From contig JAEEZY010000020.1 in assembly GCA_016292015.1 (NCBI GenBank), forward strand, positions 1 through 64,000: 64,000 bases of DNA, in the 5' to 3' direction. Position numbers and translations under genes: made by a program. The notes under the pieces are model-generated. The model worked only from the letters and a program-made list of their open reading frames with translations, ran no database searches and was not told where the DNA came from. Positions 26,990 to 35,351 of the stretch are shown here, one piece after another (within the stretch, counting starts at the first letter, position 1; every line of letters begins with the position of its first letter). Source of the DNA: Bacteroidales bacterium. Lineage in GTDB: Bacteria; Bacteroidota; Bacteroidia; Bacteroidales; P3.

Positions 26990-28035
26990 AAGACCAACTT
27001 ATTTCAAAGTTCAAACATCTCCGCACCGACACATTCCTCAGTCGGCAATATGCACACAAGTACGCTTTTGTCGGCATTGGACAGCACAGCCTCAACAACC
27101 TCTATCCGGTGCTGCACTATCTGCAGGTGCCGCTGAAATGGATTGTTGTTACCTCGACCGAACGTGCTGAAGCGATAGAGGCCAAGTTCCAGGGGGTAAA
27201 GGCTACGATAAACCTGGACGATGTGCTATCCGACCCGGAGGTGGCAGCGGTGTTTGTTGCAGCGACACCTAAGGTCCATTTCTCCATTGCAACGAAGGTG
27301 TTGAATGCGGGGAAAAGTCTTTTCGTCGAGAAGCCGCCATGTTCCTCTCTTGACGAGTTGAAGGAGCTCGAGATGATATGCGGAAAGCGTTCGCCCAAGC
27401 CTGTTTTCTGTGCAGGGCTTCAGAAACGCTATGCGCCTGCTACGAAAATACTGAAGAAACGCCTTGCAAACGACGCACCGATAAGCTACACTATGCATTA
27501 CCGCACTGGCGCCTATCCGGAGGGAGACGCATTGCTCGACCTGTTTATTCATCCCCTCGACTTGGCTGCTTCGCTGTTCGGCGAGGCCACTTTTGTTGCA
27601 TGCGACCGCACGGGTGGAACCCTCCGCCTGCTGATGAAACACAAGGTCGGGGTTGGGGGCATGTTGGAACTCTCGACCGACTATGCCTGGACCTCCGCCG
27701 AAGAACGTCTCACGGTTGTGACCGAAAAAGGAGTGTATGACCTCCGCCAAATGGAGACGCTGACATTTACGGCAAAGCAGAAGTGCTTTATGGGGGTGCC
27801 TCTTGAGAAAGTCGTGCCGTCGCATCCGGCGGTGCAGGTGTTGTATGCCCGCAACAATTTTGTGCCCACAATGGCGAACAACCAGGTGGTGACACAAGGC
27901 TTCTTCGATGAGATAAACTCATTCGTCGAGGCTGTGGAAGCCCGCAAGAACCGGGTGTTGACAACTCCCGACCAGCTGTCGGTTACGTATGGCTGGCTGG
28001 CCGAATTATCGCGATTATCCAGTAAAAACGTCTAA
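26986..28035 (+). CDS. Gfo/Idh/MocA family oxidoreductase
   Basis: The protein has 349 residues. It has a Rossmann NAD(P)-binding domain (YAFVGIGQHSLNNLYPVL, a variant of GxGxxG), the family EKPP motif in SLFVEKPPCSS and a C-terminal alpha/beta domain with FIHPLDLAA. Members oxidise or reduce sugars, imines or similar substrates with NAD(P). The dinucleotide loop GIGQHS lacks the usual third glycine. Its start overlaps the radical SAM gene by 4 bp, so the two are probably translationally coupled. The substrate is unknown. Confidence 0.85.
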   Translation: MKDQLISKFKHLRTDTFLSRQYAHKYAFVGIGQHSLNNLYPVLHYLQVPLKWIVVTSTERAEAIEAKFQGVKATINLDDVLSDPEVAAVFVAATPKVHFSIATKVLNAGKSLFVEKPPCSSLDELKELEMICGKRSPKPVFCAGLQKRYAPATKILKKRLANDAPISYTMHYRTGAYPEGDALLDLFIHPLDLAASLFGEATFVACDRTGGTLRLLMKHKVGVGGMLELSTDYAWTSAEERLTVVTEKGVYDLRQMETLTFTAKQKCFMGVPLEKVVPSHPAVQVLYARNNFVPTMANNQVVTQGFFDEINSFVEAVEARKNRVLTTPDQLSVTYGWLAELSRLSSKNV

Positions 28036-28041
28036 CATACT

Positions 28042-28908
28042 ATGAGAAAAGTCAAAGTTGGTATAGCTCAGATGAGCTGTGTTGCCGATAAGTCTGCCAA
28101 CATAGCCCGCTTTACCGAGCTGGTGCGTCGCCTTGCCGACGACGGTGCTCAAATCATCTGCCTTCAGGAGCTCTTCGCCTCGCTCTATTTCTGCGACGAG
28201 GAGCGCTACCAGAACTTCCAGCTGGCTGAGCCTATCCCCGACGGCCCTACCTCACAGCATTTCATCGCACTCGCCAAAGAACTGGGCGTGGTGCTCATCC
28301 TCTCCATGTTCGAGAAACGCGCCGAGGGGCTCTACCACAACACCACCGCCGTCATCGACGCTGACGGCTCGTACCTTGGCAAATACCGCAAGATGCATAT
28401 CCCTGACGACCCGGGCTATTACGAGAAGTTCTACTTCACCCCCGGTGACCTCGGCTACAAGGTATTCGACACCCAGTTCGGACGTTTGGGTGTGCTCATC
28501 TGCTGGGATCAGTGGTATCCCGAAGCCGCTCGCATCACCTCTCTCATGGGTGCCGAGATGCTCTTCTTCCCGACGGCTATAGGGTGGGATGAACGGCAGA
28601 ACGAACACGACAACCGCGAGCAGTACGAGGCCTGGCAGACCATCCAGCGAGCTCACTCTGTCGCCAACGGGGTGCCCGTCATCTCGGTCAACCGTACTGG
28701 CAAGGAAGGAGGCATGCAGTTCTGGGGCGGAAGTTTCATCACCAACGCCTTTGGTCGTGTGCTCTATCAGGCACCACACCTCGAGGAGGCTCTCCATATC
28801 GAAGAACTCGACCTCGACGAAAGCGACCACTACCGTCGCCACTGGCCCTATCTCCGTGACCGCCGCATCGACAGCTACCAGCCCATAACTAAGCGTTTTA
28901 TAGATTGA
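28042..28908 (+). CDS. aguB: N-carbamoylputrescine amidase
   Basis: The protein has 288 residues of the nitrilase superfamily. The catalytic triad is Glu43 (LQELF), Lys118 (YRKMHIP) and Cys155 (LICWDQWYPEAAR). It hydrolyses N-carbamoylputrescine to putrescine, CO2 and ammonia. The close match of the WDQWYPEAAR region to the AguB subfamily and the adjacent agmatine deiminase make the assignment firm. It lies 6 bp after the oxidoreductase gene and 2 bp before aguA. Confidence 0.95.
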   Translation: MRKVKVGIAQMSCVADKSANIARFTELVRRLADDGAQIICLQELFASLYFCDEERYQNFQLAEPIPDGPTSQHFIALAKELGVVLILSMFEKRAEGLYHNTTAVIDADGSYLGKYRKMHIPDDPGYYEKFYFTPGDLGYKVFDTQFGRLGVLICWDQWYPEAARITSLMGAEMLFFPTAIGWDERQNEHDNREQYEAWQTIQRAHSVANGVPVISVNRTGKEGGMQFWGGSFITNAFGRVLYQAPHLEEALHIEELDLDESDHYRRHWPYLRDRRIDSYQPITKRFID

Positions 28909-28910
28909 GT

Positions 28911-29930
28911 ATGAACCAATTACACATGCCCGCTGAATGGGCAATACACAGAGCTACATGGCTCAGCTATCCTCATAACGAGAACTCTTGGCCGGGTAAG
29001 ATAGAGACCATCTTCCCCTCTTATAATCTCTTCATCAAGACCCTCGCCGAGGACGAGGAGGTCCATATCTCCGTCCTCGACCAGAAGATGTTCGACGAGG
29101 TGTCAGCAGCCCTGCGTGGCATCGGCGCTGACATGCATAATGTCTTCCTTCATCAGTTCAAGACCAACGACGCATGGTGTCGCGACCACGGTCCGGCGTT
29201 CCTCGTCGATGAGAGCGGAAAATGCGCGGCTATGGTCAACTGGCGCTATAACGCATGGGGCGGCAAGTATCCGGCCGAGCTGGACAACGAGATTCCTCGT
29301 CTGATACATTCGCTCTATCCCGACCTGCAGCTCCTCGATGCTGACATCGTCATGGAAGGCGGCAGCATCGACGTCAATGGGGTAGGGGACCTGCTTACCA
29401 CCACATCCTGCCTCCTCAACCCGAACCGTAACCCCCAACTCAACCAAAGCCAGATTGAGGAGTATCTCTGCCGTTTCTACGGCGTACGTAACGTTATATG
29501 GCTGGGCGAGGGCATCATAGGTGACGATACCGATGGACATGTTGATGACCTCTCACGTTTTGTGTCGGAGGACACCATCGTCACCGCTGTTGAAGAAGAT
29601 AAATGGGACGAGAACTACCAGCCCCTACAGGACAACCTCAAGCTCCTCAACGCCTGCCGCCTGGCAAACGGCAAGCAGCCTACCGTTGTAGAACTCCCGA
29701 TGCCTGACGTGGTTACCTATGAGGACCAGCGTCTGCCTGCTTCCTACGCTAACTTCTATATCGCCAACGGCAAGGTTATCTTTCCGACTTACAAGTGTGT
29801 CACCGACACCCGTGCCGCCTATATTCTTGAGGATTGCTTCCCCGACAGGGAAATCATCGGCATCGACTCAACTGACATCATCTGGGGCTTGGGCAGTTTC
29901 CACTGCCTCTCTCAGCAGATGCCGGAGTGA
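28911..29930 (+). CDS. aguA: Agmatine deiminase
   Basis: The protein has 339 residues from the ATG at 28911; a TTG at 28905 would overlap the aguB stop. It converts agmatine to N-carbamoylputrescine and ammonia. WCRDHGPAF, EGGSIDVNG, the GDDTDGHVDD active-site segment and the nucleophile in GSFHCLSQQ (Cys332) identify the PAD-type deiminase. With aguB it forms the plant/bacterial putrescine route. The arginine decarboxylase that would supply agmatine is not in the window. Confidence 0.96.
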   Translation: MNQLHMPAEWAIHRATWLSYPHNENSWPGKIETIFPSYNLFIKTLAEDEEVHISVLDQKMFDEVSAALRGIGADMHNVFLHQFKTNDAWCRDHGPAFLVDESGKCAAMVNWRYNAWGGKYPAELDNEIPRLIHSLYPDLQLLDADIVMEGGSIDVNGVGDLLTTTSCLLNPNRNPQLNQSQIEEYLCRFYGVRNVIWLGEGIIGDDTDGHVDDLSRFVSEDTIVTAVEEDKWDENYQPLQDNLKLLNACRLANGKQPTVVELPMPDVVTYEDQRLPASYANFYIANGKVIFPTYKCVTDTRAAYILEDCFPDREIIGIDSTDIIWGLGSFHCLSQQMPE

Positions 29931-29958
29931 GGTTTAAGTGGCTAGTTCTGGTTACTGG

Positions 29959-30651
29959 TCATAGTTTCAAGCCGTAGCCCACACCTAAAATGTGGTCCTG
30001 ACGGTTGGTGCCGTTGTTGAGGCCGAACATGTAGAAGAGGTCCAGCGACGACCCTTTGCCCAGGTTGATGTTCACGCCTGCGAAGTTGTGCATCATTGTC
30101 CAATGCCGGTTCACATACAGTTCGCACGCCACATAGGGTGAGAAGCGAGTGTCGCCTATGTGGTATTTCGCCGTCAGCTTTGGCCTCAACAGCCAACTCC
30201 ATTTGTCGCTCGACGTGGCGTAGGCCACGATGAAGCGTTCTCTCAAGCTTACCGTCAGACCTCCCTTTGAGAGGCTTTCGGTGGCGTCGAAAAGGATGCG
30301 GTGCTGATAGACTGTAGGCTTCTTGAAATAGTCGTAGTAGAGTGCGAAACGCAGCCACTTGGTAGCCGTGAAGCCCACGTAAGGCCTCACAAACCATAGG
30401 TTCGTCTGCCTCGAGAGGTCGCGGCTGCGGTATTCAAAGCGAGTGCCTATAGACCAGCGGGAGGGCTTTGAGGATTGCTTGACTGCCGGATTGTCCGAGT
30501 GTGCGAGAGTGTCCGCCTCCGCTTTCTTCTTGAAGGTATATGACACATCCACCGAGCCCCAGATGCCGAAGTCGTTGTCGCGCTCCTGCTGGGCAGAAAC
30601 GAGCATAGGCATAAGTGACACCAAAAACAGTATGATGGGCTCTGGTTTCAA
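29959..30651 (-). CDS. Outer-membrane beta-barrel protein (DUF2490-like)
   Basis: The protein has about 230 residues. The start is probably the TTG at 30651, because it gives a full signal peptide (KPEPIILFLVSLMPMLVSAQ) and lies 15 bp after the stop of the carrier gene. The next ATG would leave only a short hydrophobic stretch. The mature part alternates aromatic strands (RSRDLSRQTNLWFVRPYVGF, WLRFALYYDYF) and ends in GVGYGLKL, as in small barrels. It resembles DUF2490 proteins, whose function is unknown. Confidence 0.7.
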   Translation of the reverse strand: MKPEPIILFLVSLMPMLVSAQQERDNDFGIWGSVDVSYTFKKKAEADTLAHSDNPAVKQSSKPSRWSIGTRFEYRSRDLSRQTNLWFVRPYVGFTATKWLRFALYYDYFKKPTVYQHRILFDATESLSKGGLTVSLRERFIVAYATSSDKWSWLLRPKLTAKYHIGDTRFSPYVACELYVNRHWTMMHNFAGVNINLGKGSSLDLFYMFGLNNGTNRQDHILGVGYGLKL

Positions 30652-30666
30652 GTTTCTGGTTTCTGG

Positions 30667-31881
30667 TTACACAGCAAGGAGCACTAGCAGTTGAGCCGAG
30701 AATATGCGCAGGAACATTGTGAGCGGATATACGGTGGCGTAGCCCATGTTTGGCAGTTTGCATCCGTCGGGTGCCACCGTGTTGGCGAAAGCCAGTGTCG
30801 GCGGGTCAGTGTGGCTGCCGCCGATATAACCCATGATAGTGTAGTAGTTCAGCTTCAGCACCAGGCGACCAAACAGTGCCACTATCAGAGCGGGTACCAT
30901 TGTGATGATGATGCCATACACCACCCACATGTAGTGTACCTGCACCGTCTCGACAAACTTGCCGCCAGCACCGAGGCCGACACCCGCGAGGAAAAGGGCA
31001 ATGCCTATTCCCCTCAGAGTGAACATGCCCTGTCCGTCGGTGGTCTCAGTGCCGAACCACCCTCTCTTCACTCCGAGCCAGCCGGCAATGATGGCTACGA
31101 CCAAAGGACCGCCTGCCAGACCGAGTTTCACAGGTGCTTTCATCCCGATAGGGATGGGCACCGAACCTAGCACTATGCCAAGGGCAACGATTATGAAGAA
31201 CGGGATAAGTTCCTGCGTTTTGTGTTTCTGGGTTGACTGGGATTTCGATGGGCTCTGATTATTCTGATTATTCTGATTTTTTTGACTGCTGCCTTCGGTT
31301 GCTTCATTGCGCAGGTCGATGCGGCAGAGCGGACGCAGTAGTATGCAGGTCACGATCATGCCCACCACCGCCAGCGGGTAGGCTACAGCGTAGCCCGCTG
31401 CCAAGCGGTCGGAAGCCCCTTCTATGCCCAGGTCACCCACCGCCTGTTGTGCTGCCGACAGGCCTGGCGTGTTGGTGATGGCTCCGGTATATACACCCGC
31501 CATGTCTGACAGTTCCTCGCCTGTCAGCTTCGCTATCAGCACCGTGATGCCGACACCCAGCGCCACGCCAGTGAGCGCCATGAGGTTCATCGCCAGGCCG
31601 CCGCTTTTGAACGACTTGAAGAATCCAGGACCTACCTGAAATCCCACAGCGGTGACGAAGAGTATCAGGCCGAACTCTTTGACTATATGCAGCATGTCGT
31701 GGTTGAGGGTCACGCCCAGTGCGCTGATGGCTATGCCGACAAAGAGCACCCAGGTGATGCCCAGCGTTATCCCTTTCACTTTTATTTTCCCCAGCAGCAA
31801 GCCGGCGAAGATCGATATGGCGAGATAGAGTACGGTAGGCGCAAGTCCGTCGCCTGTAAAAAGATTTACAATCCAATCCAT
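30667..31881 (-). CDS. AspT/YidE-type carrier lacking the central RCK (TrkA-C) domains
   Basis: The protein has 404 residues; full-length members are about 550. The N-terminal membrane half (1-190) has FVTAVGFQVGPGFF and TGAITNTPGLSAAQQAVGD. The C-terminal half (about 225-404) has GLAGGPLVVAIIAGW and GYIGGSHTDPPTLAFAN. Both are the inverted repeats of the aspartate:alanine exchanger family. Between them the two regulatory TrkA-C domains are absent and replaced by a ~30-residue S/Q/N/K linker encoded partly by 9-bp repeats (31257-31283). The substrate is unknown. Confidence 0.85.
   Translation of the reverse strand: MDWIVNLFTGDGLAPTVLYLAISIFAGLLLGKIKVKGITLGITWVLFVGIAISALGVTLNHDMLHIVKEFGLILFVTAVGFQVGPGFFKSFKSGGLAMNLMALTGVALGVGITVLIAKLTGEELSDMAGVYTGAITNTPGLSAAQQAVGDLGIEGASDRLAAGYAVAYPLAVVGMIVTCILLRPLCRIDLRNEATEGSSQKNQNNQNNQSPSKSQSTQKHKTQELIPFFIIVALGIVLGSVPIPIGMKAPVKLGLAGGPLVVAIIAGWLGVKRGWFGTETTDGQGMFTLRGIGIALFLAGVGLGAGGKFVETVQVHYMWVVYGIIITMVPALIVALFGRLVLKLNYYTIMGYIGGSHTDPPTLAFANTVAPDGCKLPNMGYATVYPLTMFLRIFSAQLLVLLAV
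31257..31283. repeat. 9-bp repeat, 3 units, inside carrier gene
   Basis: GATTATTCT, GATTATTCT and GATTTTTTT encode the KNQNNQNNQ part of the cytoplasmic linker. It is the same unit as in the four-helix-bundle gene at 2.96-3.02 kb. Confidence 0.75.
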
Positions 31882-31948
31882 AGTTTGAAGTTGAAAATTA
31901 GTGGTTAGGTGTTAGTGGTCGTTGGTTTGTGGAGTTTTCCATAGTAAA

Positions 31949-31980
31949 GGGGCATTCTTATCAGGAACGCCCCCCCTTTT
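31949..31980. terminator. Hairpin with T-tract in the carrier-OTC spacer
   Basis: GGGGCATTC pairs with GAACGCCCC (one mismatch), followed on the plus strand by a C/T run. On the minus strand, the direction of both flanking genes, only a short T-run follows, so it would end OTC transcripts weakly. The rest of the 190-bp spacer shows only heptamer-like words near 31885-31915. Confidence 0.45.
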
Positions 31981-32071
31981 TGTATTGCCATGTTGTGCTC
32001 TTTGTCAGTTTCTTCAATTGGCGATCACTGACGCGATAACATATTCAAGCAATCTTTAATTTTCAGTTTGT

Positions 32072-33073
32072 TTAGTCTCCGAGAGTGGCTACCATGACGG
32101 CCTTGATGGTGTGCATGCGGTTCTCAGCCTCGTCGAAGACGATGCTGTTCTCGCTCTCGAACACCTCTTCGGTCACCTCGATGCCGTCGAGACCGAACTT
32201 CTCGTGCACGTCGCGTCCGACCTGAGTCTCCAGGTTGTGGTAAGCCGGCAGGCAGTGCATGAACTTGCAGTTCTTGTTACCCGTGTTCTTCATCATCTTG
32301 GCGTTTACCTGATAGGGTTTCAGCATGGCGATACGCTCTTTCCAGACCTTCTCGGGCTCACCCATCGACACCCAAACGTCGGTGTAGATGAAGTCACAAC
32401 CCTTGACGCCCTTCACGGGGTCGTCGGTCACGGTCACCTTGGCGCCGGTCTCTTTGGCTATCTCCTGGCATTTCTTGATGAGGTCCTTCGCGGGTTGGAG
32501 TTTCTTGGGGGCGATGATGCGCACGTCCATACCCATCTTGGCACCGCCGACCATAAGGCTGTTGCCCATGTTGAAACGGGCGTCGCCTACGTAAGCAAAT
32601 GTTACCTCATTGAGGGGTTTGCCAGCGTGTTCCTGCATGGTTAGGAAGTCGGCGAGGATCTGAGTGGGGTGAGCTTCATTGGTAAGACCGTTCCAGACGG
32701 GAACGCCAGCGTAGGCGGCGAGCTCTTCGACGGTCTCCTGTTTGAAACCACGGTATTCGATACCGTCGTACATGCGGCCGAGCACGCGAGCGGTGTCCTT
32801 CATGCTCTCTTTCACTCCGATCTGGCTGCCGGTAGGACCGAGATAGGTCACGTGGGCACCCTGGTCTTTAGCGGCCACCTCGAAGGCGCAGCGTGTGCGG
32901 GTGGAGGTCTTCTCGAAAATGAGGGCAATGTTCTTGCCGGTCATCGTGGGCTGCTCGCAGCCGGCATATTTGGCGCGCTTGAGGTCGCGTGCCAGGTCGA
33001 GCAGATAGTTCAACTCCTTCGGGCTGAAGTCCAAAATTTTCAGGAAGTTACGGTTTCTTAAATTGTAAGCCAT
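32072..33073 (-). CDS. argF: Ornithine carbamoyltransferase
   Basis: The protein has 333 residues. It transfers carbamoyl between carbamoyl phosphate and ornithine. The carbamoyl-phosphate loop STRTR is at 57-61, the HCLP motif in FMHCLPAYH and the ornithine-binding SMG loop in DVWVSMGEP. The SMG loop argues against a putrescine carbamoyltransferase. Its length and [18 protein letters not shown] segments match the ArcB/ArgF class of about 333 residues. With carbamate kinase 450 bp upstream on the same strand, a catabolic direction (citrulline to ornithine plus carbamoyl phosphate) is plausible. Arginine deiminase is not in the window. Confidence 0.94.
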   Translation of the reverse strand: MAYNLRNRNFLKILDFSPKELNYLLDLARDLKRAKYAGCEQPTMTGKNIALIFEKTSTRTRCAFEVAAKDQGAHVTYLGPTGSQIGVKESMKDTARVLGRMYDGIEYRGFKQETVEELAAYAGVPVWNGLTNEAHPTQILADFLTMQEHAGKPLNEVTFAYVGDARFNMGNSLMVGGAKMGMDVRIIAPKKLQPAKDLIKKCQEIAKETGAKVTVTDDPVKGVKGCDFIYTDVWVSMGEPEKVWKERIAMLKPYQVNAKMMKNTGNKNCKFMHCLPAYHNLETQVGRDVHEKFGLDGIEVTEEVFESENSIVFDEAENRMHTIKAVMVATLGD

Positions 33074-33097
33074 TGTAATTTAATTTTGAATTATTAA

Positions 33098-33508
33098 TTA
33101 TGAATTTGTTTTCTTTTTGTGCAAATAAAGAATCAACTCGGCCAAGATGGCGACAATCATTGCGGCGGCACCGACGGTGACCATGATATGTCCACCGGGC
33201 CAGTGGTTGAGGCAGAAAAGGGCACCCATCAAAAGGAAAGATCCGGCCCCGAGGAGCAAAAGCCCGACGAGGATTTGGAACAGCAGACTGCCAGAGGGTA
33301 GAGAGAAGATTTCATCGGCGATACAACGGTAAATTATTCCGGCACACCAAATCCAAACGGCGCCACCCATTCCAAGAATCAGCATGATAGAGCCGCCGTG
33401 CCAATGGTTGATGCGGAACATTGCGCCAAGAAGTATTGTGATGGCGTCAAGTGCCGCAAGGACTACCAATGCCGTGGCGAATTTGGATTTCTTTGAAGGG
33501 CAGCTCAT
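33098..33508 (-). CDS. Small GldL-like membrane protein with internal duplication
   Basis: The protein has 136 residues with four predicted membrane helices. Two similar halves each carry an FRINHWHGG / FCLNHWPGG motif followed by a glycine-rich helix. This motif resembles the N-terminal membrane part of the T9SS motor protein GldL, but the long cytoplasmic tail of GldL is missing. The gene lies between carbamate kinase and ornithine carbamoyltransferase (13- and 24-bp gaps), so it is probably cotranscribed with them. Function unknown. Confidence 0.65.
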   Translation of the reverse strand: MSCPSKKSKFATALVVLAALDAITILLGAMFRINHWHGGSIMLILGMGGAVWIWCAGIIYRCIADEIFSLPSGSLLFQILVGLLLLGAGSFLLMGALFCLNHWPGGHIMVTVGAAAMIVAILAELILYLHKKKTNS

Positions 33509-33521
33509 CGGTTGGTAGGTG

Positions 33522-34457
33522 TTATTTTACGATGCGTGTTCCGCAGTTGGGGTTGTCCAGTTGGCCGGCTTCGGTGATGATGCACTCCTTGCCGCCGTTC
33601 TCGACGAACATGATGGCGGCACGAACCTTGGGAGCCATAGAGCCTTCGGCGAACTGACCTTCTTCGAGGTATTTCTTTGCCTCGGCGATGGTGATGGTGT
33701 CGAGTGCTTTTTCGTTGTCCTTGCGGAAGTTGATATATACCTTTGGCACATCGGTGAGGATGTAGAACTCGTCGGCACCGATTTGCACGGCACACAATGC
33801 TGATGCGAGGTCTTTGTCTATCACAGCCTCGACGCCCTTCACGTAGTCACTCTCCTCGACCACCGGAATACCGCCGCCGCCCACGGTGACGACGATGTTG
33901 CCGGCGGTGGCCAGCTGCTTCACTATCTTGATATTGTTGATGCGAGTCGGTTTCGGCGAAGCCACCACCTTGCGCCAGCCGCGGCCTTTCGGGTCTTCCT
34001 TATATACGGCGCCCGTCGTCTTGGCCAACTCTTCGGCCTGCTCCTTGGTATAGTAGGGACCTACGGGCTTGGTGGGGTTCTGGAACATCGGGTCGAGTTT
34101 GTTCACGGCCACCTGAGTCACCAGCGTCACCACGTCGCGCTGTATGTCGTGGCGAGCCATCACGTTGCGCAGACCCATCTCGATCATATAGGCAATCGAA
34201 CCCTGCGTCTCGGCTACGCAGAAGTCCATCGGCATAGCCTCGATTCCGGCGCGTTTGCCCTCCTCGTGCTGCAGCATCACGTTGCCCACCTGCGGGCCGT
34301 TGCCGTGACCTATCACGATGTTATAGTTGCGTTTCAGAAGATTGTATAAGCTTTCGCAAGTTTGCTCCACATTCGAGAGCTGTTCCTGATAGGTGCCTTT
34401 TTGTCCGCTGCGCAACAGAGCGTTGCCGCCGAAGGCTACTACCGCTAGTTTTCTCAT
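33522..34457 (-). CDS. arcC: Carbamate kinase
   Basis: The protein has 311 residues of the amino-acid kinase fold. It makes ATP from carbamoyl phosphate and ADP, or the reverse. VVAFGGNALL, GHGNGPQVGN, PTKPVGPYYT, KGRGWRKVVASPKP and GGGGIPVVEE are the family signatures, and the length is standard. It is the first gene of arcC - membrane protein - argF. A -7 box lies 79 bp upstream. Confidence 0.96.
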   Translation of the reverse strand: MRKLAVVAFGGNALLRSGQKGTYQEQLSNVEQTCESLYNLLKRNYNIVIGHGNGPQVGNVMLQHEEGKRAGIEAMPMDFCVAETQGSIAYMIEMGLRNVMARHDIQRDVVTLVTQVAVNKLDPMFQNPTKPVGPYYTKEQAEELAKTTGAVYKEDPKGRGWRKVVASPKPTRINNIKIVKQLATAGNIVVTVGGGGIPVVEESDYVKGVEAVIDKDLASALCAVQIGADEFYILTDVPKVYINFRKDNEKALDTITIAEAKKYLEEGQFAEGSMAPKVRAAIMFVENGGKECIITEAGQLDNPNCGTRIVK

Positions 34458-34535
34458 CTCTTTTAGATATATTTTAGATGTGTAATAAGTTATGTTTCAA
34501 ATGATTATAATCCACAGCGACTCGCTGTAGGACTG

Positions 34536-34543
34536 CAAAGATA
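34536..34543 (-). promoter_or_regulatory. -7 box TATCTTTG for arcC
   Basis: The reverse complement of CAAAGATA fits the consensus, giving a leader of roughly 70 bp before the arcC ATG at 34457. Confidence 0.5.
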
Positions 34544-35156
34544 CGATATTAATTGATAGTTTCACAATTAAAAGCACAAAATCGTCCGCAAATCACCCTT
34601 TTGGAAGAAGAGAAAGGATGACAACCCGCTCAAATTGTGTCTTCGTGCTTTTCTCGTTATAACGTACTTACGTACTTACGATATTACGGGAGGTTTTGGG
34701 ATTTGTTGGTTAATAATTTGGTTTACTGTTTGTTTTGCCTATCTGGGTGGAGCTTTTCGCGAATCGTTCTGTTTGCAAAAGTACGGTGGCGACATTGCGG
34801 TCTACGAATGATTGGGCAAAAAATTTTCAACTTTTTTGTGGTTGGTTGAGTTTGAGTAGGTTGGTTTGTATTTCATAGTTCAAGGTTGGTTTTTGTACTG
34901 GGAGTTGGCACGGAGTTGATACAGCGTTGGTTCGGAGCTGGGTTGGTTTAATTTGTCTATTTTCATCCCATTGTCATCATTGTCAATTGTCATTAATGAA
35001 ATCGGATTGTCATTTTTACTCACATAATAAAATTATAGTGGCCGTTCTGACAATGTAAAATCGTTAATGACAATCGTGACAATTGACAATTGTGACACTC
35101 GAAGAAAGAATACGCCCTACATTCTCAGCATATATCCGATAATGCCGAAGTTTTTT
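34544..35156. other. Long gene-free spacer made largely of short repeats
   Basis: No credible gene is seen. At 34902-34945 lie four 11-bp units (GAGTTGGCACG, GAGTTGATACA, GCGTTGGTTCG, GAGCTGGGTTG). From 34970 to about 35097 ATTGTCA words occur first in direct orientation (34970-34999) and then inverted (around 35030-35097, TGACAAT), giving an imperfect palindrome. Confidence 0.6.
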
Positions 35157-35339
35157 TTATTGGTCAGTAGTTAGCAGTTGGTGAAAAAAAAGTATGACGC
35201 TCAACGGATTTATGAACTTCAACAAGGCCGAAGACGGATTGAACATCCTCGACTTCGTGTGTCTCGCTTGAGACAACTCGACTTGCACAGTCACACCGCA
35301 CTTCATCGGGCCCACCACAGGATTGGGAGCCTGTACCAT
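35157..35339 (-). CDS. Possible small protein or gene remnant downstream of mgtC
   Basis: An open frame of 60 codons begins with ATG 13 bp after the mgtC stop and ends in heptamer-like words. The sequence (MVQAPNPVVGPMKCGVTVQ at its start) has no signal peptide or family I know. It could be a small gene cotranscribed with mgtC, a remnant, or chance. Confidence 0.25.
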   Translation of the reverse strand: MVQAPNPVVGPMKCGVTVQVELSQARHTKSRMFNPSSALLKFINPLSVILFFHQLLTTDQ

Positions 35340-35351
35340 GACGGATGCGGT

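Noticed and set aside
32072..33073. Putrescine carbamoyltransferase instead of ornithine carbamoyltransferase
   Set aside because: The nearby agmatine deiminase suggested it, but the protein has the ornithine-binding SMG loop, and aguB already supplies the putrescine-releasing step.
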